Source of the DNA: CAVVNN01 sp963749605
Lineage (GTDB): Bacteria; Actinomycetota; Thermoleophilia; Solirubrobacterales; 70-9
NCBI GenBank assembly: GCA_963749605.1
Contig: CAVVNN010000004.1
Coordinates: 682,001-746,000 of the forward strand
Reading direction: 5' to 3'
DNA: 64,000 nt
Of the stretch, positions 34,119 to 43,727 are shown piece by piece (position 1 is the first letter of the stretch; the number at the start of each line of letters is the position of its first letter). The translations under genes and the position numbers were made by a program. The notes beneath the pieces were generated by a model that was not told where the DNA came from, did no database searches, and saw only the letters and a list, made by a program, of their open reading frames with translations.

Positions 34119-34886
34119 GTGTTCTCCAGGCTCGGACATTCTCTGTCGCACCTCGTTTCCAAGCCCAGCCTCGCCGGCGACAGCCTGATGGAAAGGATGC
34201 GGAGCACGACGTTCGCGCTGCTGGGCCTGACCACTGCGGTCGGCCTCGGGCTCGTCGCGTTCATCTCGTGCCAGGGTTGGCCCGGTGTCCTGACCAGCCC
34301 GATCCCGGGCCTGCCCGTCGAGCGGCAGGCCGTTCACGACGGGACGGTCGCCGGGCGGCCGATCATCGCGAGCACCGGCGGCGTAGCCGTCCACCCAGCG
34401 ACGGTCGCCGCCCGGCCGACGCGGTCCGGGGCGCCCGCGGCCGAGCCCGTCGCCTTGGGGCTCGCAGGATCGCATCGCGTCGTCGCGCCCCCTGCGTCGC
34501 AGCCAGGCTCGGATGGGGGCCAGCCTTCGGGCCAGGGCGCTGCGGGGACCGCGCCCACCGACCAGTCGCCGAGCCCCGTGCCGGCCTCAGCCCCGGCGCC
34601 CACTGCGGCCCCCACCACCACCTCGCCGCCGCCCCCGCCGGCTTCCCATGCGCATTCGGCCCAGAGCCATGGCAAGGGCGATGCGCATGGAAGGGACGAG
34701 GGCTTCTCGTCCTCGAAGTCAAAGACGCACCACTCCGAGTCGCACGATCTTCCGGCGCCAACCGAACCGCCGGTCCCGGTTTCCGGAGGCGATTCCGGCA
34801 AGGTCGAACCCGCGCCCTCGACGAAGGACAAGCCCGGCGATTCCGAGCACGGCAACGGCCACGCGTACGGGCACTACGGCAGGTAA
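34119..34886 (+). CDS. Single-pass protein with long Pro/Ala/Ser/His-rich low-complexity tail
   Basis: The frame encodes 255 residues from GTG 34119. One membrane helix lies at about 31-49 (TFALLGLTTAVGLGLVAFIS). About 200 residues of disordered sequence follow, rich in Pro, Ala, Ser and Thr, and the last 60 are rich in His, Gly, Asp and Lys (ending HGNGHAYGHYGR). This looks like an exported or surface-exposed tail. ATG 34188 (MERMRSTTF) is an alternative start. TATCGT at 34084-34089 could be the -10 box. I recognise no named family. Confidence 0.65.
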   Translation: MFSRLGHSLSHLVSKPSLAGDSLMERMRSTTFALLGLTTAVGLGLVAFISCQGWPGVLTSPIPGLPVERQAVHDGTVAGRPIIASTGGVAVHPATVAARPTRSGAPAAEPVALGLAGSHRVVAPPASQPGSDGGQPSGQGAAGTAPTDQSPSPVPASAPAPTAAPTTTSPPPPPASHAHSAQSHGKGDAHGRDEGFSSSKSKTHHSESHDLPAPTEPPVPVSGGDSGKVEPAPSTKDKPGDSEHGNGHAYGHYGR

Positions 34887-34919
34887 CCCGACCACCGGAG
34901 GGGTGGCCGCGCCCGCATC

Positions 34920-34925
34920 TAAACT
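34920..34925 (+). promoter_or_regulatory. -10 box TAAACT for holA
   Basis: TAAACT matches TANNNT and ends 6 nt before ATG 34932, consistent with a leaderless transcript. Confidence 0.5.
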
Positions 34926-34931
34926 CGCCCG

Positions 34932-35903
34932 ATGGCCGAGATGCGCGCGCTCTACCTGATCGCCGGCACCGACGAAGCGAAGATCGACGCGACCCGCGCC
35001 CGGCTGAGGGCTCGCGCCGAAGGCGAGGGCGGGGTCGCGGCACTGGAGGTGTTCGAGCCGAGCGAGGGTCGTGGCGCGCCCGACCATGAGGCCCTGCTCA
35101 GCACGCTCCCGGCGATGTCGCTGACCGCATCGCGCCGCTATCTGCTCGCCGACGGGGTCGAGCGCTGGCGCGACCGCCAGGTGGAGGCGGTCGCCGCCGC
35201 CCTGGCCAACCTCCCGGCGGACCTCACCGTGGTGCTGATCGCCCGCGCCAAGGCGCCGGCGAAGCTGCTGCGCGCGGTCAAGGACGCGCAGGGCGAGATC
35301 CACGAGTTCGAGGCGCCGAAGGCCCGGGAGATGCCGCGCACCCTCGTCGCCGACGCGAAGCGACTGGGTTTCCGGCTCGAGCCCTCCGCCGCCCGCGTCC
35401 TCGTCGAACGAATGGGCGCCAACCCGGTCCGCCTCGGCAACGAGCTCGAGCGGCTGGCGCTCTGGGCCGGGGAGGGGGGAGAGGTGAGCGTCGCCGACCT
35501 CGACGCGATGATCGCCGACACCTCCGAGGCAGTGGTCTGGTCGCTCTCCGACGCGCTGCTCGAACGCGAACCGGCTCGCGCCCTGGAGATCGGTGAGCGC
35601 CTGATCGACCAGGGCGAGAACGTCACCGGCCTGATCTACGGCCTCGCCTCCCGCCTGCGCAAAGCCTGCGCGGGCGCCGCGCAGCTGGAGGAGGGGGTTT
35701 CACCGAAGCAGGTCGAGTCGAGCCTTGGGATGCACCCCTACGCGGCGCGCCAGCTGGTGGCCCGACTCCGCGATTCCGACCTCGAGGCGCTGCGCGAGGC
35801 GACAGAGGTTCTCGCCGACCTCGAGGTCTCCTGCCGCGGCGGCGCCGACTACGGCGACCCGCTCGCGTTCACGCTCGCCCTGAGAGCCATGGCCGGCGCC
35901 TAG
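34932..35903 (+). CDS. holA: DNA polymerase III delta subunit
   Basis: HolA is the clamp-loader wrench that opens the beta ring. The 323-residue protein shows the family layout: a degenerate AAA+ domain starting LYLIAGTDEAKIDATRARL, MSLTASRRYLLADGVERW, the FRLEPSAARVLVERMGANPVR segment in two parts, NELERLALWAG, and the C-terminal collar domain (VTGLIYGLASRLRKA). It lies next to comEC and rpsT, a common bacterial order. Its 3' end overlaps the convergent rpsT by four bases. Confidence 0.92.
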   Translation: MAEMRALYLIAGTDEAKIDATRARLRARAEGEGGVAALEVFEPSEGRGAPDHEALLSTLPAMSLTASRRYLLADGVERWRDRQVEAVAAALANLPADLTVVLIARAKAPAKLLRAVKDAQGEIHEFEAPKAREMPRTLVADAKRLGFRLEPSAARVLVERMGANPVRLGNELERLALWAGEGGEVSVADLDAMIADTSEAVVWSLSDALLEREPARALEIGERLIDQGENVTGLIYGLASRLRKACAGAAQLEEGVSPKQVESSLGMHPYAARQLVARLRDSDLEALREATEVLADLEVSCRGGADYGDPLAFTLALRAMAGA

Positions 35904-36157
35904 GACGCGGCGAGCCTTGCGGCTTTGGACTTCTTGCGCGCGCCGGTATTGCGGTGGAGGGCGCCCTTCTGCACGGCCTTGTCGACCTTCGAGACGAGAG
36001 CACGGTGCTCGTTCTCGATCGCGCTCGCGTCGCCACCCTCGACGGCGCTCTCGAGGCGGCGGAAGTGCGTCTTCACCGTGCTGGTCAGCAGCCGGTTCTC
36101 CGTGCGCTCGCGCTCGCTGCGTAGGATCCGCTTCTTCTGTGAGGCTATGTTGGCCAT
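35900..36157 (-). CDS. rpsT: 30S ribosomal protein S20
   Basis: S20 binds the 5' domain of 16S rRNA. The 85-residue basic protein starts MANIASQKKRILRSERERTEN and ends in the usual RNTGARKKSKAARLAA run. It starts at ATG 36157. TATAGT on the minus strand (36210-36205) gives a strong -10 box and a leader of about 40 bases. The promoter overlaps that of the divergent murJ. Confidence 0.97.
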   Translation of the reverse strand: MANIASQKKRILRSERERTENRLLTSTVKTHFRRLESAVEGGDASAIENEHRALVSKVDKAVQKGALHRNTGARKKSKAARLAAS

Positions 36158-36204
36158 GAGTCGTGTGCCTGAGCAGGCGTCGTGCCGGCCCCGGGCGGCC
36201 GCCG

Positions 36205-36212
36205 ACTATAGC
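36205..36212. promoter_or_regulatory. Overlapping divergent -10 boxes for rpsT and murJ
   Basis: Bases 36205-36210 read TATAGT on the minus strand (rpsT), and 36207-36212 read TATAGC on the plus strand (murJ). The two -10 boxes share four bases, so polymerase should be unable to bind for both genes at once. Confidence 0.5.
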
Positions 36213-36226
36213 GACTGAGACCCAGC

Positions 36227-37897
36227 TTGGAGACGCCCAACAACCCCGAGCCCGAGGAGGCGGCCGTCGCCTCCGACGCTGCGGTGCGGGCCGCCGAGGC
36301 CTTCGACCCGGGGGAGGAGCCTGCCGGCGAGCCCGCGCCCGGCCGCCAGGCCGGTCGCATCGCCCGCTCCACGGCCTTCTTCTCCATCGCCACCGCCGCC
36401 TCGCGGGTCGCGGGGCTGGTGCGGGAGATAGTCGCCGCCAGCTACTACGGGATCAGCGGGCCGATGTCGGCTTTCACGATCGCCTTCCAGGTCCCCAACC
36501 TGGTTCGCAGCCTCTTCGCCGACGCGGCGCTGCAGCCCGCCTTCGTCCCCGTCTTCACCGAGCAACTCGAGCAGGGGAACTACCGCGAGGCGTTCCGTCT
36601 CGCCTCGACCCTGCTCCTGATCGTGACCATGGTCCTGGGCGCGATCACCGCGCTCTTCGTCCTCTTCGCCTCGGTCGTGATGCCGCTCTTCGCCCCCGGC
36701 TTCAAGGGCGAGCTGCTCGAACTCACGGTCACCCTCTCCCAGATCCTCTTCCCGATCCTGATCCTGCTCGGGATCAGCGGCGTCGTCGTCGGCGTCCTCA
36801 ACAGCTACGACCGCTTCGGCGCCTTCGCGATCTCGCCGCTGTTCTGGAACCTGACGATCATCGCGGTCCTCGTCTTCGTCGAGCCGCTCTTCCACGGCGA
36901 AAACCGCATCTACGCCTACGCGATCGGGATCCTCGTCGGCACCCTGGTCCAGCTGTTGATCCCCACCTTCGACCTGCGCAACACGCCGTTCAAGTTCAAC
37001 TGGAGCTTCGAGTGGCGCCACCCGGGGGTGCGTCGCGTCCTGCTGTTGATGCTGCCGGTGACGATCAGCCTCGGCCTGATCAACTTCAACATGCTGATCA
37101 ACAGCCTCTTCGGCAGTCTCGTCTCCGAACAGGCGCCGGCCGCGATCGACAAGGCGTTCCGCATCTACCAGCTGCCGCAGGGGATCTTCTCGGTGGCGAT
37201 CGCCACGGTGCTCTTCCCGACCCTGGCTCGCTTCGCAACCCGCGGCGAGATCGACAACCTGCGGGCGACGATGGCGAACGGGATGCGTCAGATCCTCTTC
37301 GTCCTGCTGCCCGCCGCCGCCGCCGTCTTCGCCCTCTCCGAGCCGATGATCCGGCTCGTCTACCAGCGCGGCGAATTCGGTCCAGCGGAAACCACCCTCG
37401 TCGCCACCGCCCTCTTCTGGTTCGCCTTCTCGCTGCCGACCAACGGCCTCTACCTGCTCCAGACCCGCACCTTCTTCAGCCTTCAGCGGCCCTGGATGGC
37501 CACCGGCCTCGCCGGGGTCGACCTCGTCGTCTCGGCCCTCGCGGCCCTCGCCCTCTACAAGCCGTTCGGGGTGGGGGGCATCGTCGCCGGCACCGGGATC
37601 GGCACCACCGTCGCCGCCGTCGCCCAGGCTGGGATCCTGCGCCGTGAGTTCGGTGGGCTGGAGCTGGGGCGGCTGCTGTCGACGAGCCTGCGCATCTCCC
37701 TGGCGTCGCTCGCCCTCGCCGCGGCCGCCTACGGCGTCTGGGACGTCCTCGACCACGCGCTGGGACAAGACCTCGTTGGGCAAATCGCCTCCATGGTGGG
37801 CGGCCTCGTCGTCGGCGCTGCCGTCTACCTCGCCCTCGCCAAGCTGCTCCGAATCGCCGAGCTGGAGCAGATCATGCGGCTCCTGCGCCGCGGCTAG
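36227..37897 (+). CDS. murJ: Lipid II flippase MurJ (MviN)
   Basis: MurJ flips lipid II across the membrane for peptidoglycan synthesis. The 556-residue protein has about 14 membrane helices after a 45-residue acidic, disordered N-terminus. Family motifs are SRVAGLVREIVAASYYG, NLVRSLFADAALQPAFVPVF in sequence, QLPQGIFSVAIATVLFPTLAR and LVYQRGEFG. The start is TTG 36227; no ATG or GTG is nearer to the promoter. The membrane protein gene that follows begins with the next codon after the stop. Confidence 0.95.
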   Translation: METPNNPEPEEAAVASDAAVRAAEAFDPGEEPAGEPAPGRQAGRIARSTAFFSIATAASRVAGLVREIVAASYYGISGPMSAFTIAFQVPNLVRSLFADAALQPAFVPVFTEQLEQGNYREAFRLASTLLLIVTMVLGAITALFVLFASVVMPLFAPGFKGELLELTVTLSQILFPILILLGISGVVVGVLNSYDRFGAFAISPLFWNLTIIAVLVFVEPLFHGENRIYAYAIGILVGTLVQLLIPTFDLRNTPFKFNWSFEWRHPGVRRVLLLMLPVTISLGLINFNMLINSLFGSLVSEQAPAAIDKAFRIYQLPQGIFSVAIATVLFPTLARFATRGEIDNLRATMANGMRQILFVLLPAAAAVFALSEPMIRLVYQRGEFGPAETTLVATALFWFAFSLPTNGLYLLQTRTFFSLQRPWMATGLAGVDLVVSALAALALYKPFGVGGIVAGTGIGTTVAAVAQAGILRREFGGLELGRLLSTSLRISLASLALAAAAYGVWDVLDHALGQDLVGQIASMVGGLVVGAAVYLALAKLLRIAELEQIMRLLRRG

Positions 37898-39886
37898 ATG
37901 CTCGGCGCCGGCCGCTACCTGCTGGGGGTCGCCGAGATCTTGGCGCTGTCCGGTTTCGCCACCCTGGGAGGAGTCAAAATCCGCCGGCGGTTGCTCCCCG
38001 GCTTCTCAGGCGCCCCAGCCTGCCTTGCGTCCGCGGTGCTCGCGCTGAGCTTGCTGCTCTGGGTGGCTGAGGTCCTCGGCACTTTTGGGGTGTGGACGCC
38101 GTTGTCCTACCTCGTCGGCATGGGGCTGGTGGGGGTGGGTCTTTTAACGCTCACCCGCGGGTGGCGTGGGGGTGGGGTGTCCTCCGCCGGGCGAAGGCTG
38201 CGGAGGGCAAGGCCTCGTCTGATCGCCCTTGCGATTGCCGCAGCAGCAGTCATCCATTTCGCCGCCGGAGCGCGCCTGCGTTTGAGCACGGGGATGACCG
38301 GGTTCGACTCGACCTGGTACCACGGGCCGTTCGCGGCCGGGTTCTTCCAGAGCGGGGACACGTTCGACCTGCACTTCATCGCGCCGCAGTTCCTGGCCTG
38401 GTTCTATCCCGCGAACGGGGAAATCTTCCACGCGGCCGGGATGCTGGCGTTCGGCCGGGATGCGCTGTCGCCGCTGTTGAACCTCGGTTGGTTTATCGGC
38501 TGCCTGCTGGCCGCTTGGTGCATTGGTAGGCCCTACCGAGTTGCTCCCTGGTCGCTCGCTCTCGGGGCGATTGCGTTGAGCGTGCCCGCCCTCTCCGATC
38601 AGGCGGGGGAGGCGCGGAGCGACGTCGTCGGCATCTTCTTCCTGCTTGCCGCCGTTGCGGTCGCCGTCAACGCCTGGGCCGCTCGTGGCGAGGGGGAGAG
38701 GTCGCTGCCGACGGGGGCGCTCGTGGTTGTCGGATTGGCCGTGGGCCTCGCCGCCGGGACCAAGCTCAACTTCCTGCTGCCCGCCGGAGTGCTCGTGGTC
38801 GGGCTGGTCGCAATCGCGCCGAGAGGGGGAAGGTGGCGCGCTTTGGCGGCCTCCGGCTTCGCCGCCCTGGCCGGCGGCGGGTACTGGTACCTGCGGAACC
38901 TGGTTCACACCGGTAACCCGCTGCCCTGGGTCCACCACCTCGGTCCGATCGCGTTGCCGGCCCCGGCGCAGGCCCTGGGTGGCCGTGAAGCGCACAGCGT
39001 CGCCGGCTACCTGACCGACGGCTCGGTCTGGTCGGATTGGTTCCTGCCCGGGCTGCACCATGGGCTCTGGCTCCTCTGGCCGCTGCTGTTGGCGCTGGCG
39101 CTCGCGGGCCTCCTGCTCTGCTTCGGTCGAGGCGCCGGCCCGCTGCTGCGAGTGGCCGGTGCGGTAGGGCTGGCGACGGCCCTCGCCTGGTTGATCGCCC
39201 CGACCTCCGCCTCGGGACCGGCAGGGATCCCGCGCGGTTTCGAGTCCGGCCTGCGCTACCTCGCGCCGGCCCTGGTGCTCGGTCTGACGCTGCTCCCTGT
39301 GACGCCACCGCTGCGCAACCGCTTACAGAGCTGGGTAGGAGGGGGTCATGCCAGGACGCCAGGTGTCTCCAGCATGGGTCATGGCCCGGCGATCGGGCTG
39401 CCACGGCAAGGGATCCTCGCCGCAGCCGCTGCCTTTGCCCTCCTGGTCGGGATCGCGGCCGGCTACCCAATCCAGCGCCACTACCTCGAAAACCGCTACG
39501 CGGACCCCCAATTCACCACCCCGGGCCTGAACGCAGCCTTCAAATGGTCCAGTGCGATCTCCAACGCCCGCATAGCCACCACCAGCACCCGCCAGTACCC
39601 CCTCTTCGGCGCCGATCTCTCCAACCGCGTCCAGTACATAGGCCGCCAAACCCCTCACGGCGGCTTCGTCCCACCCACGACCTGCCGCGCCTGGCGCCGC
39701 GAGCTGGACGAAGGCCACTACGACTACGTGGTAGCCACCCGCGACCGCATAGAACCGGGAAAGCCCGCCTACCCTCCAACGGTCCGCTGGACCGAGGCCC
39801 CCGGCGCAACGCTCATCCTCCGCAAGCCCCCCACAGTCGTCTTTCAGCTAACTGGCCCGCTGAATCCATCGGCGTGCCGCCGATGA
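37898..39886 (+). CDS. Multi-pass membrane protein, GT39/PMT-type glycosyltransferase-like
   Basis: The 662-residue protein has about 12-13 membrane helices and a soluble C-terminal domain of about 150 residues. An early loop contains GFDSTWYHGPFAAGF, with an acidic residue where GT-C transferases hold catalytic Asp, and the layout resembles the ArnT/PMT group. Polyprenyl-sugar transfer is therefore likely but unproven. Two hydrophilic loops (about residues 83-105 and 480-505) are encoded by GC-rich DNA with internal dyads, perhaps old repeat insertions. It starts immediately after the murJ stop, so the two are probably cotranscribed. Confidence 0.7.
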   Translation: MLGAGRYLLGVAEILALSGFATLGGVKIRRRLLPGFSGAPACLASAVLALSLLLWVAEVLGTFGVWTPLSYLVGMGLVGVGLLTLTRGWRGGGVSSAGRRLRRARPRLIALAIAAAAVIHFAAGARLRLSTGMTGFDSTWYHGPFAAGFFQSGDTFDLHFIAPQFLAWFYPANGEIFHAAGMLAFGRDALSPLLNLGWFIGCLLAAWCIGRPYRVAPWSLALGAIALSVPALSDQAGEARSDVVGIFFLLAAVAVAVNAWAARGEGERSLPTGALVVVGLAVGLAAGTKLNFLLPAGVLVVGLVAIAPRGGRWRALAASGFAALAGGGYWYLRNLVHTGNPLPWVHHLGPIALPAPAQALGGREAHSVAGYLTDGSVWSDWFLPGLHHGLWLLWPLLLALALAGLLLCFGRGAGPLLRVAGAVGLATALAWLIAPTSASGPAGIPRGFESGLRYLAPALVLGLTLLPVTPPLRNRLQSWVGGGHARTPGVSSMGHGPAIGLPRQGILAAAAAFALLVGIAAGYPIQRHYLENRYADPQFTTPGLNAAFKWSSAISNARIATTSTRQYPLFGADLSNRVQYIGRQTPHGGFVPPTTCRAWRRELDEGHYDYVVATRDRIEPGKPAYPPTVRWTEAPGATLILRKPPTVVFQLTGPLNPSACRR

Positions 39887-39888
39887 CG

Positions 39889-39962
39889 GCTCCTCGCGCG
39901 GGTGGCGCGGGGAGGGGGCCGAGAACGGACACACTTGCCCGCCCGCAGGCCCCCTCCCCGCG
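39889..39962 (+). repeat. Palindromic repeat element copy 2 plus left 28-bp inverted repeat before lepA
   Basis: Arms 39906-39920 and 39948-39962 pair perfectly over 15 bases, around a 27-base loop GAGAACGGAC...GCCCGCCCGCA shared with the copy in maf. The upstream part, 39889-39916, is a perfect 28-base inverted match of 41798-41825 beyond lepA. The element fills most of the gap between the membrane protein and lepA and may also act as a terminator. Confidence 0.75.
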
Positions 39963-40001
39963 ACAGGACCCGCGCGCCGAGCCGCCATACTCCGCACGCC
40001 C

Positions 40002-41796
<1,795 letters not shown>

Positions 41797-41797
41797 G

Positions 41798-41825
41798 CCC
41801 TCCCCGCGCCACCCGCGCGAGGAGC
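41798..41825 (-). repeat. Right 28-bp inverted repeat after lepA
   Basis: These 28 bases are the exact reverse complement of 39889-39916. The copy begins one base after the lepA stop codon. Together the pair brackets lepA in inverted orientation. Confidence 0.85.
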
Positions 41826-41831
41826 GGTCAC

Positions 41832-41837
41832 TATGAT
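41832..41837 (+). promoter_or_regulatory. -10 box TATGAT for the MaoC pair
   Basis: TATGAT is close to the ideal -10 and ends 9 nt before ATG 41847. It follows the right-hand inverted repeat directly. Confidence 0.5.
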
Positions 41838-41846
41838 CTCGCCGCC

Positions 41847-42287
41847 ATGACGCTAAAGACGGATGCTGTTGGGAAGGTTTGGCCCGCCACGACGTATGAG
41901 GTGGGCAAGGAGAAGATCGGGGAGTACGCGACGGTGATCGGGTTGGAGAGCCCGGTCCACTTCGACCGCGAGGCGGCCAAGGCGGCCGGCTATCGCGACG
42001 TCGTGGCGCCGCCGATGTTCTGCGTCGTCTACAGCGCTCCGGCCCTGGCGCCGGCGATGTTCGACCCCGAGGTTGGGATGAACTTCGCCGCGATGGTGCA
42101 CGGCGGCCAGGAGTTCGAGTGGGGGGAGCCGGCCTGCTCGGGCGATGAGATCACCACCACCGCCAAGTGCCTGGAGATCTACGAGAAGGACGGCAAGGGC
42201 TTCTACGTCTTCGAGTCCAACTCGGTCAACCAGAACGGCGAGCGGGTGGTGCGCGGCACCTGGACCAACATCGTCAGGGGGGTATGA
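41847..42287 (+). CDS. MaoC-like hydratase/dehydratase, N-terminal-domain type
   Basis: The 146-residue protein matches the FAS1/HadA-HadC type MaoC N-terminal domain (VGKVWPATTYEVGKEKIGEYA, HFDREAAKAAGYRDVVAPP, HGGQEFEW). These usually form the non-catalytic half of a (3R)-hydroxyacyl-ACP dehydratase heterodimer of mycolic or fatty acid synthesis. The next gene supplies the catalytic half, one base after this stop, so the two make a HadAB-like pair. Confidence 0.88.
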   Translation: MTLKTDAVGKVWPATTYEVGKEKIGEYATVIGLESPVHFDREAAKAAGYRDVVAPPMFCVVYSAPALAPAMFDPEVGMNFAAMVHGGQEFEWGEPACSGDEITTTAKCLEIYEKDGKGFYVFESNSVNQNGERVVRGTWTNIVRGV

Positions 42288-42288
42288 G

Positions 42289-42681
42289 ATGGCCGAGCTG
42301 AAGGTCGGAGACCAGGTCCCCGAGCTGCGGGTGACCCCCGACAAGTACCTGCCGCATCGCTACGCGGGCGCCTCGGGCGACTTCAACCCGATCCACATCG
42401 ACCCCGAGTTCGCCAAGATGGTCGGTCTGCCGGGAACCATCCTCCACGGCCTCTACATGATGGGGCTCGTCGCCCGCGCCGCCACGGACGTCGCCGGCGG
42501 TGACCCGGGCTCGCTGAAACGCCTCTCGGTCCAGTTCCGCGGCATGGGAGCGCCCGAGACGGAGATCGTCGTCACCGGCACGGTCAAGTCGGTTGAGGAC
42601 GGCAGGGCCGTGGTGGACACGGTCGCCGCCCAGGGCGAGAACCAGACGATCCGCAACGCCGAGGCAGAGGTGCAGCTCTAG
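42289..42681 (+). CDS. MaoC-like dehydratase, catalytic subunit (HadB-like)
   Basis: The 130-residue hot-dog-fold protein carries the hydratase 2 motif YAGASGDFNPIHIDPEFA, with the catalytic Asp and His of the family, then GLPGTILHGLYMMGL. It most likely pairs with the product of the gene just upstream to dehydrate 3-hydroxyacyl thioesters. ATG 42289 is used. No other lipid genes are adjacent. Confidence 0.9.
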   Translation: MAELKVGDQVPELRVTPDKYLPHRYAGASGDFNPIHIDPEFAKMVGLPGTILHGLYMMGLVARAATDVAGGDPGSLKRLSVQFRGMGAPETEIVVTGTVKSVEDGRAVVDTVAAQGENQTIRNAEAEVQL

Positions 42682-42688
42682 CGGTTCC

Positions 42689-42694
42689 TAGAAT
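42689..42694 (+). promoter_or_regulatory. -10 box TAGAAT for hrcA
   Basis: TAGAAT fits TANNNT and ends 9 nt before ATG 42704. GGAGGG (42695-42700) lies between them and could serve as a ribosome site on read-through transcripts. No CIRCE repeat is present. Confidence 0.5.
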
Positions 42695-42703
42695 GGAGGG
42701 CCG

Positions 42704-43723
42704 ATGCTCTCCGTACGGCAAGATCTGATCCTTCGCTTGGTGGTCGAGGCGTACCTCGGCTCGGCTCGGCCCGTCCCCTCGAAGGAGGTGGCGGAGAGGC
42801 CCGAGGTCGAGTGGGGGGCTTCGACGGTTCGGGCGGAGTTGGCCGCCCTGGAGGCCGGCGGGTACTTGACGCATCCACATACCTCGGCCGGGCGGGTCCC
42901 GACGGATTCGGGCTATCGCCGCTATGTCGACCTGCTGATGGAGGGCGGAATGCCCTCCGGGGGAGTCGAGTTGGAGCTGTTGCGCCTGCGGCGAGAGGTC
43001 GACGAGGCGATGCGGGAGACGACGGTCGCCCTGGCGCAGGTAACCGACCTGATGGCGATGGTCACCGCGCCGCCGCTCGCCACGGCGACGATTCACCGGG
43101 TCGAGGTGCTGCTGCTGGCGCCGACCAAGGTGATGGTGGTCGCGATCGCCTCCACCGGGGATGTGACCACGCGAACCTTTGGCTTCGAGGACCCGGTCGA
43201 TCCAGGTCTGGTCGAGTGGGCCTCCAGCTACCTCAACGAGTCCCTTGCCGGAATGGGCATCGGCGCGCGGATGATCGCCAGCCGGCTCGCCGACCCCGAG
43301 CTTGGCCCGGCCGAGAGGGCTTTCCTCGCCACGCTCGGAGTGGTCTTCACCGAGCTGGAGGGGGAGGCCGACGACGCCCTCTACACCGACGGCGCCGCCC
43401 GCCTGCTGTCCGAGGCGCATTTCGCCGATCTGCCCCATGCCGACAAGCTGATGAGTGCGCTGGAGCGGCGCGCCAGCGTGCTGCGCATGCTTCGCTCCGC
43501 ACTCGATGAGCCCTCGGTCTTCCTCTGGATCGGCGACGAGAACCCACAGCCGGAGTTGCGCTCGGTCAGCGTCGTCGGCGCCAACTACGGCCTCGGGCAC
43601 CGCAACCTCGGCTCGGTGGGGGTGGTCGGGCCGCTGCGGATGGACTACACGACCGCGATCGTCTCGGTCCAGGGGGCCGCGCGCGAGCTCTCGCGCTACT
43701 TCGAGACCGTCTACGACGATTGA
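42704..43723 (+). CDS. hrcA: Heat-inducible transcription repressor HrcA
   Basis: HrcA represses heat-shock genes through CIRCE operators. The 339-residue protein has an N-terminal winged helix (LGSARPVPSKEVAERPEVEWG in two stretches, TVRAELAALEAGGYLTHPHTS, AGRVPTDSGYRRYVD) and the GAF-like core. It ends with VVGPLRMDYTTAIVSV. It precedes dnaJ by four bases, the standard hrcA-dnaJ arrangement. Its targets (groESL or dnaK with CIRCE) are not in the window. Confidence 0.95.
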   Translation: MLSVRQDLILRLVVEAYLGSARPVPSKEVAERPEVEWGASTVRAELAALEAGGYLTHPHTSAGRVPTDSGYRRYVDLLMEGGMPSGGVELELLRLRREVDEAMRETTVALAQVTDLMAMVTAPPLATATIHRVEVLLLAPTKVMVVAIASTGDVTTRTFGFEDPVDPGLVEWASSYLNESLAGMGIGARMIASRLADPELGPAERAFLATLGVVFTELEGEADDALYTDGAARLLSEAHFADLPHADKLMSALERRASVLRMLRSALDEPSVFLWIGDENPQPELRSVSVVGANYGLGHRNLGSVGVVGPLRMDYTTAIVSVQGAARELSRYFETVYDD

Positions 43724-43727
43724 CCTG

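Noticed and set aside
42661..42704. CIRCE operator before hrcA-dnaJ
   Set aside because: The TTAGCACTC-N9-GAGTGCTAA pattern is absent from the gap.
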